Shown in pieces: positions 41,043-50,438 of a stretch of DNA of 64,000 nucleotides (positions are counted from its first letter, which is position 1; the number at the start of each line of letters is the position of its first letter). The notes under the pieces were generated by a model, which was not told the DNA's origin, did no database searches, and worked only from the letters and a program-made list of their open reading frames with translations. Source of the DNA: Chryseobacterium flavum (GTDB lineage: Bacteria; Bacteroidota; Bacteroidia; Flavobacteriales; Weeksellaceae); the NCBI RefSeq assembly GCF_003385595.1, contig NZ_QNUE01000006.1, positions 62,001 to 126,000 on the forward strand, in the 5' to 3' direction. The translations under genes were made by a program, and so were the position numbers.

Positions 41043-42062
41043 TCAGGCTTTATTATCAACGCCTTTACCATGCAGCAGCTTATTAATTTTTCTTCTTGTC
41101 TGAACAGAAACTTTATAGGCTTCATCCCGTAATTTCTGTATTTTTCCTACAGGCTGAAAGAATACTTTACTTTCAAACGGATTGAATGACAGAAGTTCAA
41201 TGTTGCAATTACGGGTATCAAGAAGCGAGTCCTTATTAATTTTTACTTCTCCGACTTTAATGAAGGGTGAGTTTTTCCATTCTACATTTAGTTTATTGAT
41301 GGGCTGGTCTTTCAGGTTATAGCAAAACTGAATCAGAACATCAGCTGTAAAATCATTATTTTGTAAATAATCTTTTAAGGCATCTTTTGTTTTTTGTTTC
41401 TTACCTATATTCCGGTCTATATATTTGGGGCTGATTTTTATCTTGATCATATGATCTCCAAGACGGTATGCACCTATCGAATAATAATCAAACGAAAGAA
41501 TAAAGTCGTGTCTTTTCCTGAAAAGTTTCATAACATTTTTTATAAATGAAGTGTTCAGGACAGAAGGGATGGTTTTAAAAACCTGTATTGCAGCAGTATA
41601 CAGCCCATTCCATTTGGTTATATAGGAGCGGTTGACAGCGGTAAACAATTTCAGGAATGTGGAAACTGAATTGATTGGAAATAAAGGGAAGTTGACCAGG
41701 GGATAGTTGGCAAGAAGCCCGCCATTCTCATCTTTAATCTGTACTGCGAAACCATAAGCAGGAATATCTCTTTTTGAATTTTTAATTTTGAGATGAGCAT
41801 TGGAAAATCTGATAGTAAGATCAAATTTTTCCTTATCAAAAAAATGTTTCAGGGCTTCCGGAATATTCTGATCAATCAGAAATGTAGCCTTTACCACTGC
41901 GTATGCTTTCGCATGGGCATTTCTGGTGGCATAATTTACGTCACTTATAGAAGAAGATTGTTCTACAAAATCTGCAATCGATTTTTTATTGATTTCCAGC
42001 AGCTGCTTCTCCTCTTCATTAAGTTCGTCGAACTTCTTATTATATTTTAGTGGATTTGGCAT
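41043..42062 (-). CDS. Catalase-family (heme) protein
   Basis: The 339-residue protein matches the catalase-like family of small heme proteins: RNAHAKAYAVVKATFLI (distal His region), LTIRFSNAHL and AYGFAVQIKDENG. It is shorter than true catalases. The proximal Tyr motif near the end is not obvious. It could be a peroxidase-like or allene-oxide-synthase-like enzyme. It has no signal peptide and stands alone. Confidence 0.75.
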   Translation of the reverse strand: MPNPLKYNKKFDELNEEEKQLLEINKKSIADFVEQSSSISDVNYATRNAHAKAYAVVKATFLIDQNIPEALKHFFDKEKFDLTIRFSNAHLKIKNSKRDIPAYGFAVQIKDENGGLLANYPLVNFPLFPINSVSTFLKLFTAVNRSYITKWNGLYTAAIQVFKTIPSVLNTSFIKNVMKLFRKRHDFILSFDYYSIGAYRLGDHMIKIKISPKYIDRNIGKKQKTKDALKDYLQNNDFTADVLIQFCYNLKDQPINKLNVEWKNSPFIKVGEVKINKDSLLDTRNCNIELLSFNPFESKVFFQPVGKIQKLRDEAYKVSVQTRRKINKLLHGKGVDNKA

Positions 42063-42324
42063 TTAGTTTTTAAATCCAATTATAACGCCAAGTTTCGAAA
42101 ATTGCGTTAACGGAGTGTTACTATTATTTGAATTTTAAGTAAGTCAGAAGCTGGCAGCTGGAAATATGAAGTTACTGAGCATACAGTTTAGAATGAATTT
42201 ATTTTTTAAACCATTGATTAATAATAATTAAATAAAAAAAATAAATAGATCTGCTTGATATGGAAGTGTCCTGATTTTTAGACTTCCACTCGTATACGCT
42301 CTACTTCCAACCTTAAAAAAGCCT

Positions 42325-42332
42325 TATCTTTG
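42325..42332 (+). promoter_or_regulatory. -7 promoter box of the FKBP gene
   Basis: TATCTTTG is a perfect TAnnTTTG box 13 nt before the start codon. The rest of the 280-nt spacer upstream shows no gene. Confidence 0.5.
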
Positions 42333-42345
42333 TAAAAAATTAGTT

Positions 42346-42780
42346 ATGGGAGTAGCAGATATGTTATTTAAGCGTAAAAAAGAACTGGCAGAAAAGAATC
42401 TTAAAGACGGCCAGGAATATATGGAAGAGTATGGAAAGCGGGAAAGTGTTGTACAGTTACCCAGTGGTTTACAATATGAAATTATTACAGAAGGAGACGG
42501 TCCGAAACCAGGTCCGAAATCAACTGTAAAATGCCATTATCATGGGACAACCATTTCCGGTAAAGTGTTTGACAGTTCTGTAAAAAGAGGAACTCCGGCA
42601 TCATTCCCTTTAAACAGAGTGATTGCGGGTTGGACAGAAGCTCTTCAGCTAATGCCTGTCGGCAGCAAATGGAGATTGATCATTCCTCCGCACCTGGCAT
42701 ATGGAGACCAACAGATCAGTAAAGAAATTGGGCCAAACAGCACTCTTGTCTTTGAAGTTGAATTACTGGATATTAAATAA
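42346..42780 (+). CDS. FKBP-type peptidyl-prolyl cis-trans isomerase
   Basis: The 144-residue protein has a short helical N-terminal arm and one FKBP domain: QLPSGLQYEIITEGDGPKPGP, VKCHYHGT, GKVFDSSVKRG, AGWTEALQLMPVGSKWRLIIPPHLAYG and a final TLVFEVELLDI. These cover the proline-binding pocket. It catalyses Pro isomerisation during protein folding. No signal peptide is present, so it acts in the cytoplasm. A hairpin terminator follows. Confidence 0.93.
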   Translation: MGVADMLFKRKKELAEKNLKDGQEYMEEYGKRESVVQLPSGLQYEIITEGDGPKPGPKSTVKCHYHGTTISGKVFDSSVKRGTPASFPLNRVIAGWTEALQLMPVGSKWRLIIPPHLAYGDQQISKEIGPNSTLVFEVELLDIK

Positions 42781-42798
42781 TCCAGCATGAATAGTCTG

Positions 42799-42829
42799 AA
42801 AATTTACCTGTAATCAGGTAAATTTTTTT
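42799..42829 (+). terminator. Terminator after the FKBP gene
   Basis: AATTTACCTG (42801-42810) pairs with CAGGTAAATT (42815-42824) around TAAT, followed by a T run. Confidence 0.8.
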
Positions 42830-42918
42830 ATTATATTCGTACAGATGAATTATATGGAAACAGGATTCCCTATCTAAATACCTGTTTTTGCAATTTTTCA
42901 AACACAAAACAAGTTTGA

Positions 42919-43869
42919 ATGAAAAAAATAGTTTACCTTTTTATTGTTTTTGGTTTGCTTACTTCTTGTGTTTCCAGGAAGAACCAGGTTCTCAGACAGA
43001 ACATCCTTACCCTGAAAGACAGTTATTGCAAAGCACCATTCAAATATAATTACACAGATAAGCTCCCTTCATATAATTCAGATTCTATTCTGACGGCTAA
43101 TAAAGAATTGAAAGATATATTTTCTGATCAGAGTATTTTGATTTTAAATGCATTGGACAATTTGGATGAGGTACACAAAATTATTGAACTCAAAAAGGAT
43201 TCTTCATTGGCGTCTCAGGTTCAGGTCCTGCAGCTAAAAACTAAAATAAACAGTAAGATCACTATTGCATTAACAGAGCTTGATGCGGTAGCTGCTGAAT
43301 TTGATTGTGAAGGAGAAAGAGTGGCCCAGATTGGAAATTATGTAGATAATCTTAATTCCTCCAGAAATAACAAGTTGATTTTATACTCAATCATTGCAGG
43401 TGCCGCTGCTTCAATAGCGGGGGGGATCGTAAAGGATGAAGGCTGGAGCAATGCGATTGACATCAGTGGTGGGGTATTAGGGGCCGGATTCGGTTTGGCA
43501 ACCCTTAATCCGAAAGGTAAAAAAGTAGAATTTATTCATCAGCGTAACCTTTTGAGAGATATCTGGAGAGAAAAGCTTGAGTCTCCAAATTTTCCTCCGT
43601 TTATCTGGTATATGTATACTGAAAAAAAATTTTCTAATCGTGAAGAACGCTCCATTATCGGTAATATGAAGGAAAGATGGCTGCATTATCAGTTTGATGA
43701 TAATAAAGATGCAGCCGATCAATCTGTAATTTTCAGTGACGGAGGGTTTTACAGGGCAGATGATCTTCATAACAGGGCTGCAATGCTCAATCAAATGCAG
43801 TCGGCGACACGTACCATCAATCAGAATATTAATTATTTACTTTTGGATCTTGATAAATTAATACTGTAA
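42919..43869 (+). CDS. Hypothetical lipoprotein
   Basis: The 316-residue protein has a lipoprotein signal (KKIVYLFIVFGLLTSC) with the lipidated Cys at residue 17. A helical region follows, then a short hydrophobic glycine-rich stretch (about 155-190, AGAAASIAGGIV and GGVLGAGFGLA) that could insert in a membrane, and a charged C-terminal domain. I do not recognise a family. It stands alone between the FKBP and Rrf2 genes. Confidence 0.72.
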   Translation: MKKIVYLFIVFGLLTSCVSRKNQVLRQNILTLKDSYCKAPFKYNYTDKLPSYNSDSILTANKELKDIFSDQSILILNALDNLDEVHKIIELKKDSSLASQVQVLQLKTKINSKITIALTELDAVAAEFDCEGERVAQIGNYVDNLNSSRNNKLILYSIIAGAAASIAGGIVKDEGWSNAIDISGGVLGAGFGLATLNPKGKKVEFIHQRNLLRDIWREKLESPNFPPFIWYMYTEKKFSNREERSIIGNMKERWLHYQFDDNKDAADQSVIFSDGGFYRADDLHNRAAMLNQMQSATRTINQNINYLLLDLDKLIL

Positions 43870-43880
43870 CAAAAAATAAA

Positions 43881-43921
43881 TGTAATAAAATTTGTTACAA
43901 TTAAAAAAATGTGTATCTTTG
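43881..43921 (+). promoter_or_regulatory. Promoter and operator of the Rrf2 gene
   Basis: TTTG (43891-43894), 19 nt, TATCTTTG (43914-43921). The dyad TGTAA-N9-TTACA at 43881-43899 covers the -33 element. The same dyad recurs upstream of the next gene. Confidence 0.65.
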
Positions 43922-43934
43922 CAGAGTAATTACA

Positions 43935-44345
43935 ATGAATAATACAAGATTTGCTACGGCAGTACATATAATGACATTATTGGCAAAGAGTCCGCAGGAG
44001 TGGCTTACTTCTGAATGGATTGCCGGTAGTATTAATGTGAACCCGGTGATTGTCCGAAAGGAGATCAGTGTATTAAGGGAAGCAGGCCTGATTACCAGCA
44101 GACAAGGCAAAGAAGGTGGTAGCCAGCTTACCAGAAATGCAGACATGATCACCATTTCTGAAATCTATAAGGCAGTAAAGAATACAGAAATACTGGGTAA
44201 GAAAAATCAGAATCCTAATCCGGCCTGCAGTGTTGGAAAAGAAATTAATATTCATTTAGATACCTTGTTTGAGGAAACAGATCAGTTAGTGGTTAATTTT
44301 TTAGGAGATAAATCCCTGCAAGAATTTGCAGATCAATTCAGGTAA
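43935..44345 (+). CDS. Rrf2 family transcriptional regulator
   Basis: The product (136 residues from the ATG at 43935) has the Rrf2 winged-helix pattern: TRFATAVHIMTLLAK, SEWIAGSINVNPVIVRKEISVLREAGLITSRQGKEGG. Only one Cys is present near the position of the usual three Fe-S cysteines (NPACSVGKE), so it is of the YwnA type that does not bind an iron-sulfur cluster. It likely represses itself and the next gene through the shared dyad. Confidence 0.88.
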   Translation: MNNTRFATAVHIMTLLAKSPQEWLTSEWIAGSINVNPVIVRKEISVLREAGLITSRQGKEGGSQLTRNADMITISEIYKAVKNTEILGKKNQNPNPACSVGKEINIHLDTLFEETDQLVVNFLGDKSLQEFADQFR

Positions 44346-44362
44346 AATTTTTTACCTATAAA

Positions 44363-44381
44363 TGTAACAAAAATTATTACA
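44363..44381 (+). promoter_or_regulatory. Second Rrf2-type operator
   Basis: TGTAA-N9-TTACA, the same half-sites and spacing as at 43881-43899, located 22 nt before the NAD(P)-binding gene. Confidence 0.65.
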
Positions 44382-44402
44382 ATTTAATTAAAATAAAATA
44401 TT

Positions 44403-45056
44403 ATGAAAAAAGTAGCAGTAATTGGTGCAACCGGATTTGTTGGAGCCCATATAGTAACAGAATTAGTAAACAGAGGATACGCTGTTGAAGCATTAGTAAG
44501 AGACGCATCAAAGGTAAAAACACAGGAAAATGTAACAGCAAAAAGTATTGATGTAAATAATGTTAATGAATTATCAGAAGCCTTAAAGGGAAGTGATGCT
44601 GTTATAAGTGCATTTAATGCAGGTTGGGCAAACCCCAATCTTTATAATGATTTCTTAAACGGTTCTGAAAATATTGAAAAAGCAGTAGAGCAGGCTGGAG
44701 TGAAAAGATTTATTGTAGTAGGAGGTGCCGGAAGTCTTTATACACCGGATCATATACAGATTGTGGATACACCGGATTTTCCCGATGCTTACAAACCTGG
44801 AGCAACAGCTGCCAGGGATTATCTGAATAAAATCAAAGAAAACAATACTTTGGATTGGACATTCTTTAGCCCGGCTGTAGAAATGAATCAGGCAAATGTA
44901 GGAGAAAGGACTGGTAAATACAGAACTTCTCTGGAAACTCCGGTATTTGATGAAAATGGAAGAAGCCGTTTATCTGTAGAGGATGTAGCTGTAGTTTTAG
45001 TAGATGAACTGGAGCAGAACAACCATATTCGTGAACGTTTTACAGCAGCTTATTAA
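44403..45056 (+). CDS. NAD(P)-binding SDR-like oxidoreductase
   Basis: The 217-residue protein begins with a Rossmann glycine motif VAVIGATGFVGAHIVTEL and keeps the atypical-SDR pattern (GSDAVISAFNAG, FIVVGGAGSLY). It resembles NmrA/YwnB-type NAD(P)H-binding proteins that act as redox sensors or reductases. In Bacillus such a gene (ywnB) lies beside the Rrf2-type ywnA, and here the same pairing occurs with a shared operator. The next gene follows after 17 nt. Confidence 0.88.
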   Translation: MKKVAVIGATGFVGAHIVTELVNRGYAVEALVRDASKVKTQENVTAKSIDVNNVNELSEALKGSDAVISAFNAGWANPNLYNDFLNGSENIEKAVEQAGVKRFIVVGGAGSLYTPDHIQIVDTPDFPDAYKPGATAARDYLNKIKENNTLDWTFFSPAVEMNQANVGERTGKYRTSLETPVFDENGRSRLSVEDVAVVLVDELEQNNHIRERFTAAY

Positions 45057-45073
45057 CATATAAAAGAACAGAA

Positions 45074-46246
45074 ATGATACAAAAGAGATTATTGTCATTA
45101 TTGACGCTGCTGGGATTTATCAGCATATTTGCCGGGAATCTCAAAGTAAAAGTGTATAATCCGGGCAGCAATGCTATTTTCCCTATCACTTCTACCATTA
45201 TTTATGGTGATAAAGATGCTATGCTTGTTGATGCTCAATTTCAGAAGCAATATGCAGAACAGCTGGTGAAAGAGATAAAGGCAACAGGAAAGAACCTGAA
45301 AACCGTTTTTATTTCCCATAGTGATCCTGATTTTTATTTTGGACTGGATGTTATAAAAAACGCCTTTCCTCATGCAAAAATTATATCAACAGCCCAGACA
45401 GCCTATCTGATATCTGCTTCAAAAGATGATAAACTTTCAGTCTGGAAAACACAGCTGAAATCAGATGCCCCGTCAGAAATTATAGTTCCAGAAGCAGCTG
45501 CTTCAATTCCTGATCTGGAGGGGAATAAAATTGAAATCCGACAAAATCCAGAAGATCCTGCGCATAGTTTTCTCTGGATTCCATCTATTAAAACTATTCT
45601 AGGTGGAATTTCAGTTTCTGTAGATTCACATCTCTGGATGGCAGATACTAAGAATGTACATGCAATTGATCAATGGATAGGACAGATTGAGGCGATGAAA
45701 GCACTGAAACCGGAACAGGTGGTTCCTTCTCATTTTGCAAAACCTTCTACATCACCAAAATCCCTTGATTTTGTGAAAAGTTACCTGGAAAACTATAAAC
45801 AGGCAGTAACTGAAAGTAAAACTACTCCTGCAATTGTAGATTTTATGGTTAAAAAATATCCTGATCTTCCAGGGAAAAATGAACTGGAAATGGGAGCGAA
45901 AGTTTTTCTTGGGGAAATGGATTGGGATTTAAAATCACCTTATCCTGCGATCGGCCATAAAGTAGAGGTAGATTTTGGAGCCATTAAATTCCTTTTAGAC
46001 TTTAAAGATAACAGGGCGATGACTTTTACCGGAATGTCAGGCACTTCAAAGAACAGTACAGATACAGTAGAATATACTGCGGTGGAAGTCGCTAAAAATG
46101 TTTTCATGGTATACTGGCATGAACCTCATTTAGGTTTCAATGTAACTCATATCCAGGATTATAATAAAAATATAGTGTACTCAAATATTGCAGGTCCTGA
46201 TGGAACCTTTACCCATCTGAAAGGAACTCTAAAGGTTTTAAAATAA
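45074..46246 (+). CDS. MBL-fold metallo-hydrolase, exported
   Basis: The 390-residue protein has an N-terminal signal-like stretch (LLSLLTLLGFISIFA) and a metallo-beta-lactamase-type domain: FPITSTIIYGDKDAMLVDAQF, FISHSDPDFYFGLD and VVPSHFAKP. The usual HxHxDH is degenerate here (SHSDPDFYFG), so it may bind metal poorly or differently. The last 110 residues form an additional alkyl-sulfatase-like part. It is co-transcribed with the NAD(P)-binding gene. Function is uncertain. Confidence 0.78.
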   Translation: MIQKRLLSLLTLLGFISIFAGNLKVKVYNPGSNAIFPITSTIIYGDKDAMLVDAQFQKQYAEQLVKEIKATGKNLKTVFISHSDPDFYFGLDVIKNAFPHAKIISTAQTAYLISASKDDKLSVWKTQLKSDAPSEIIVPEAAASIPDLEGNKIEIRQNPEDPAHSFLWIPSIKTILGGISVSVDSHLWMADTKNVHAIDQWIGQIEAMKALKPEQVVPSHFAKPSTSPKSLDFVKSYLENYKQAVTESKTTPAIVDFMVKKYPDLPGKNELEMGAKVFLGEMDWDLKSPYPAIGHKVEVDFGAIKFLLDFKDNRAMTFTGMSGTSKNSTDTVEYTAVEVAKNVFMVYWHEPHLGFNVTHIQDYNKNIVYSNIAGPDGTFTHLKGTLKVLK

Positions 46247-46344
46247 AAATTTATCCATAGGAGATCTGTGTTGATTTTTAAGCATATTTGAAATATTGAC
46301 CATCTGGACAGATCTCCATAGGTTAGATTCAAAAGATTGAAACT

Positions 46345-46376
46345 AAAAAGGCTATCCATTACGATAGCCTTTCTTT
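46345..46376. terminator. Bidirectional terminator between convergent genes
   Basis: AAAGGCTATC (46347-46356) pairs with GATAGCCTTT (46363-46372) around CATTAC, with flanking A and T runs. Confidence 0.78.
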
Positions 46377-47401
46377 TATAGATTCATAAACAGTTTCGGA
46401 TTTACCGGTGTATTGTTTTTGTGTACTTCATAATGAAGATGTGGTCCTGTAGAACGGCCTGAATTTCCTGATTTGGCGATCACCTGACCTACTTTTACTT
46501 TATCATTTACTTTTGAAATCAATTGTGATAAATGCCCATAAAGGGTAGCTAAGCCATTTCCGTGGGAAACAATAACACAGTTTCCATATCCCCCTTTCTG
46601 TCCAGAGAAAATTACGGTCCCGGCTGCGGCAGCTCTTACATCAGAACCATAGGCAACAGCAATGTCCAGCCCTTTGTGAAATTGCATTTGATCAGCTTCT
46701 GCAGGAGGGTTGTTTTTTTCTGCAGGAGAAGATTTAGCGGTCGTATTGGCAGCAACAGATTTTACTGCAGCCGGTGTTGAAACAGTAGCTTCGGGTGTAG
46801 CCTTAGGGGTTACCATGACTTTGATTTCTCTTTTAATTCCATAACTGTCCGTCACTTCAATAATCTTTTCAACAGGTTCAGCTTTCACCTCAGATTTTGG
46901 GGCAGCAGCAACAGGTTTGGATTCAGGAGTGACATTTGTTTTTACAGAAGCAAAAACAGTTTTAAAAGGAATTGGGTTTTTCCTGATCCCAAAATTTGAA
47001 GAAATATATCCGTCTGTTGGCATCCCTAAAGGAACCTGCATTAATTTTTTCTGCAGATCCATTAAATACTGGCTGTACCGGTTGGCCTGCTTTGCCAGAT
47101 ATACAGAATTTGAAATACTGTCCTGGCTAAGGACCATCAGCTTTTCGTTTGAAATATCTTTGGATTTAAGGAAAGAGTTAAGCTGGGCTACAGTCTGATC
47201 TACAAGATTAAGATCTGTTTTCATTTTCAAATAATCTACACTGTCTTTTTCAGTATTGATTTTTACAAGGTTTACTTCATAAGTTTTGTCATCCCTTTCA
47301 GAGAATAACTTGGCAATAAATACTCCTTGTGCAAAAACTACTAATAAAAGTCCTCCTAGGAGAATGTTTACGTTCTTCCTGCTGTTTAGAAATTTCTTCA
47401 T
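46376..47401 (-). CDS. M23 family metallopeptidase (LytM domain)
   Basis: The start at 47401 gives 341 residues beginning MKKFLNSRKNVNILLGG with one membrane anchor (about 11-28). A periplasmic coiled coil, a Pro/Ala/Thr-rich linker and a C-terminal LytM/M23 domain follow: HKGLDIAVAYGSDVRAAAAG, SHGNGLATLYGHLS and HLHYEVHKNNTPVNP, with zinc ligands His and Asp in the first block and HxH in the last. It cleaves or regulates cleavage of peptidoglycan cross-links in the envelope. The longer frame from 47443 is less likely. Confidence 0.9.
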   Translation of the reverse strand: MKKFLNSRKNVNILLGGLLLVVFAQGVFIAKLFSERDDKTYEVNLVKINTEKDSVDYLKMKTDLNLVDQTVAQLNSFLKSKDISNEKLMVLSQDSISNSVYLAKQANRYSQYLMDLQKKLMQVPLGMPTDGYISSNFGIRKNPIPFKTVFASVKTNVTPESKPVAAAPKSEVKAEPVEKIIEVTDSYGIKREIKVMVTPKATPEATVSTPAAVKSVAANTTAKSSPAEKNNPPAEADQMQFHKGLDIAVAYGSDVRAAAAGTVIFSGQKGGYGNCVIVSHGNGLATLYGHLSQLISKVNDKVKVGQVIAKSGNSGRSTGPHLHYEVHKNNTPVNPKLFMNL

Positions 47402-47440
47402 AATTTCTTCTCTTGGTAAAATTAAAACGGTTTGAAGTTG

Positions 47441-47448
47441 CAAATTTA
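47441..47448 (-). promoter_or_regulatory. -7 promoter box of the M23 peptidase gene
   Basis: The minus strand reads TAAATTTG, a perfect TAnnTTTG box 39 nt before the start codon. Confidence 0.45.
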
Positions 47449-47600
47449 ATTAAAAATAAGTTTTGGAGATTATTTTTAATTAAAATGCAGAATTTTCTGT
47501 ATTTAACGGTTAATTACCTGTTTAATTGTGTTGAAGTGTTAATTTTTTCAGAAAATGGCTTTTATCATGGTTTCAAAGCCTTTGTTACGCCTATGTTTAA

Positions 47601-47608
47601 TATCTTTG
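47601..47608 (+). promoter_or_regulatory. -7 promoter box of gpsA
   Basis: TATCTTTG, a perfect TAnnTTTG box 17 nt before the ATG at 47626. Confidence 0.55.
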
Positions 47609-47625
47609 CATTTCACATTCCAATT

Positions 47626-48666
47626 ATGGCTAAAAAGAAAATTATTTCAGAATCTTCGAATCCAAAAAAGAATAAAAAGGATATTTCTGTAGGAGTTGTA
47701 GGAAGCGGAAGCTTTGCAACCGCTATTGTAAAAATGCTTGTTGAAAACTGTAAAGTTGTACACTGGTGCGTAAGAAGTGAATTTGTAAAAGGAGCAATTG
47801 AATTACGCGGGCATAATCCTACTTATCTGACAGCAGCTCATTTTAACCTCAAGAGCTTAAAACTGACAACCGATATTAATGAACTGGTCTCAGCCTGTGA
47901 CATTGTTGTTCTGGCAACACCGTCCATCTACCTGTCCGATACCCTGGATAAAATGACCTGTGATTATTCGGATAAGATTTTTATTTCAGCAATTAAAGGG
48001 ATTATTCCCAAAGTGAATGATGTAGTTGCTCACTATCTGCGTGATGAATTTAAAATAGGTTTCAGAAATCAGGCAGTCATTGCCGGCCCTTGTCATGCGG
48101 AAGAAGTAGCGATGGAAAGACTTTCTTATCTTACAATTGCAGCTGTCGAAGATGAAACCTCTGAAAAGCTGGAGGAAATTTTCAGTTCAGATTTTATCAA
48201 AGTACATTCCAGCAAAGATATATTAGGAAATGAGTATAGTGCCATTCTTAAAAATATTTTTGCGATCGGGGCGGGAATTGCAAGCGGGCTGGGGTACGGA
48301 GATAACTTTACAGCAGTTTTTGTATCAAATGCCATCCGTGAAATGGAAACTTTCCTGGAAGCTATCTATGAAGCACCGAGAGATGTAAACGAAAGTGCAT
48401 ATCTTGGGGACCTTCTGGTAACGGCCTATTCCCTTTTCTCAAGAAACAGGAACTTAGGAAATCTTATCGGAAAAGGGTATACCGTAAAATCAGCCATTCA
48501 GTCAATGAACATGGTAGCAGAAGGATATTATGCTGCGGATTCTATTTACAAAACTGCAAAACAGAAGAATCTTAAACTGCCGATTATAGATACTGTATAT
48601 GCGATTCTGTATGAAGGTAAGAATGCAGAAAAACAATTTAAAAAGCTTACTGCAAAATTGAATTAA
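47626..48666 (+). CDS. gpsA: NAD(P)H-dependent glycerol-3-phosphate dehydrogenase
   Basis: From the ATG at 47626 (17 nt after a promoter box) the product has 346 residues. It shows GpsA features: VGVVGSGSFATAIVKML for NAD(P) binding, VLATPSIYLSDTL, SAIKGI, VIAGPCHAEEVA, the catalytic Lys in EYSAILKNIFAIGAGIASGLGYGDN, and GDLLVTAYSLFSRNR. It reduces dihydroxyacetone phosphate to sn-glycerol 3-phosphate for phospholipid synthesis. The frame is open to 47413, but the first 71 residues are promoter-region sequence. Confidence 0.93.
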   Translation: MAKKKIISESSNPKKNKKDISVGVVGSGSFATAIVKMLVENCKVVHWCVRSEFVKGAIELRGHNPTYLTAAHFNLKSLKLTTDINELVSACDIVVLATPSIYLSDTLDKMTCDYSDKIFISAIKGIIPKVNDVVAHYLRDEFKIGFRNQAVIAGPCHAEEVAMERLSYLTIAAVEDETSEKLEEIFSSDFIKVHSSKDILGNEYSAILKNIFAIGAGIASGLGYGDNFTAVFVSNAIREMETFLEAIYEAPRDVNESAYLGDLLVTAYSLFSRNRNLGNLIGKGYTVKSAIQSMNMVAEGYYAADSIYKTAKQKNLKLPIIDTVYAILYEGKNAEKQFKKLTAKLN

Positions 48667-48690
48667 AAATAAGAAGTACAATATATTGCT

Positions 48691-48724
48691 CCGTCTGGCC
48701 ACAAAGGCCGGACGGTCTTTTTTT
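48691..48724 (+). terminator. Terminator after gpsA
   Basis: CCGTCTGGCC (48691-48700) pairs with GGCCGGACGG (48706-48715) around ACAAA, followed by a T run. Confidence 0.85.
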
Positions 48725-48922
48725 AAAGACCGGTATACCATTTTTCTTTAACCTGATATGATGGTTTTGATAAATCAAATGAACAAAATAAATTGATACT
48801 TTCCATCATTATATATTGTGTAATTCATATCTGTTTTTTCAATAAAAAATAACGTGTTAAAATCCTAAAACGCGTTTTTCTTTTTAAAACTTTTCCCGAA
48901 ATTTGAAGTAAAATTTAAAATT

Positions 48923-50428
48923 ATGTCACAATCGCTTACAAGCAGAACACCGAAACCTAAATACGACGTTGTACTGATAGGTGGCGGAATCATGAGCGCC
49001 ACTTTAGCAACGCTGCTGCATGAATTTGATCCAAATCTTGAAATTGCCATCTTTGAAAGACTTGGGAGATTTGCCAAAGAAAGTACAGCAGCATGGAACA
49101 ATGCCGGAACAGGGCACTCCGCTTTTTGTGAGCTAAACTACACCCCTGAAAAGCCAGACGGAACCATTGATATTACAAAAGCTGAAAGTATTGCTGAGCA
49201 GTTTGAGATCTCGAAACAATTCTGGGCGTATCTGGTTACAAAAGGATATATCCAGGAACCGAAAGATTTTATTAATTCCTGTCCGCATATGAGCCTGGTA
49301 TTCGGTGAAAAAGACGCTGAATATCTGAAGAAACGTCATGATAAAATGACAGAATCCTCTCTTTTTTCAGGAATGGAGTTTTCTACCGATCATGATAAAC
49401 TAAGGGAATGGATTCCATTGGTAATGAGTAAGAGAAATAAGTCTGAAGTTATGGCAGCAACGAAGATGGATATGGGAACGGATGTGAACTTCGGAACATT
49501 AACAAGAAAGATGGGAAGACATCTTCTTGAAGACTCTAATGTAGAGGTTTTTCTGTATCATGAAGTAAAAGATATAGACCCGAAAGAAAATGGAAAATGG
49601 GAAATGAAGGTAAAAGACAGAATCCATAATCACAAACAGCAGGTAGCTGCTGATTTTGTATTCATCGGGGCCGGAGGATATGCACTTCCGTTACTGGATA
49701 GCTCCGATATCAAAGAAAGTGAAGGATATGGTGGCTTCCCTGTTTCGGGACAATGGCTTGTAAGTCATAACCAGGACCTGGTCGAAAAACATCAGGCAAA
49801 AGTATATACCCAGGCTACAGTAGATGCTCCGCCGATGTCTGTACCTCACCTTGACCTTAGAATCATTGACGGTAAAAAAGCACTGCTTTTCGGACCTTTT
49901 GCCGGGTTTTCAACAAAATTCCTGAAAGAGGGAAGCTATCTTGATTTACCGGAAAGTGTAAATACTAAAAACCTGAGATCTTTATTCGGAGCCTGGTGGC
50001 ACAACATCCCTCTTACAAAGTACCTTATTCAGCAGGTAGCAATGACAAAGTCTCAGAGAATGCAGCATCTAAGGGAATTTATTAAGGATGCGAAGGAAGA
50101 AGACTGGGAATTAAAAGTAGCAGGACAAAGGGTTCAGATCATTAAAAAAGACGAGAAAGAAGGCGGTAAGCTTGAATTTGGAACAGAAGTCGTTGTCAAT
50201 AAAAGCGGTACCATTGCTTCTTTATTGGGAGCTTCGCCGGGAGCATCCACAGCAGTATATGCAATGTTAAATGTTCTTGAGAAATGCTTCCCTGAAAAAC
50301 TTCATGGAGAGTGGAAAGAAAAACTGCTGGAAATGGTACCTTCTTACGGTAAGAAGCTTGCAGAACACCCTGAACTTACTGAAGAGATCAGAAATTATAC
50401 AAAAGAAAAATTAGAATTAGAATATTAA
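48923..50428 (+). CDS. mqo: Malate:quinone oxidoreductase
   Basis: The 501-residue protein has the Mqo pattern: an FAD-binding YDVVLIGGGIMSATLATLLHEFDP, ERLGRFAKESTAAWNNAGTGHSAFCELNYTP, DMGTDVNFGTLTRKM and a C-terminal GASPGASTAVYAMLNVLEKCFPE. It oxidises malate to oxaloacetate and passes electrons to membrane quinone, serving the TCA cycle together with or instead of cytoplasmic malate dehydrogenase. Length is typical. No clear promoter box was found in front. Confidence 0.95.
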   Translation: MSQSLTSRTPKPKYDVVLIGGGIMSATLATLLHEFDPNLEIAIFERLGRFAKESTAAWNNAGTGHSAFCELNYTPEKPDGTIDITKAESIAEQFEISKQFWAYLVTKGYIQEPKDFINSCPHMSLVFGEKDAEYLKKRHDKMTESSLFSGMEFSTDHDKLREWIPLVMSKRNKSEVMAATKMDMGTDVNFGTLTRKMGRHLLEDSNVEVFLYHEVKDIDPKENGKWEMKVKDRIHNHKQQVAADFVFIGAGGYALPLLDSSDIKESEGYGGFPVSGQWLVSHNQDLVEKHQAKVYTQATVDAPPMSVPHLDLRIIDGKKALLFGPFAGFSTKFLKEGSYLDLPESVNTKNLRSLFGAWWHNIPLTKYLIQQVAMTKSQRMQHLREFIKDAKEEDWELKVAGQRVQIIKKDEKEGGKLEFGTEVVVNKSGTIASLLGASPGASTAVYAMLNVLEKCFPEKLHGEWKEKLLEMVPSYGKKLAEHPELTEEIRNYTKEKLELEY

Positions 50429-50438
50429 TATATAAGCA

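Noticed and set aside
47413..47625. Longer start of gpsA
   Set aside because: The extra 71 codons run through the promoter region and overlap the divergent peptidase promoter.
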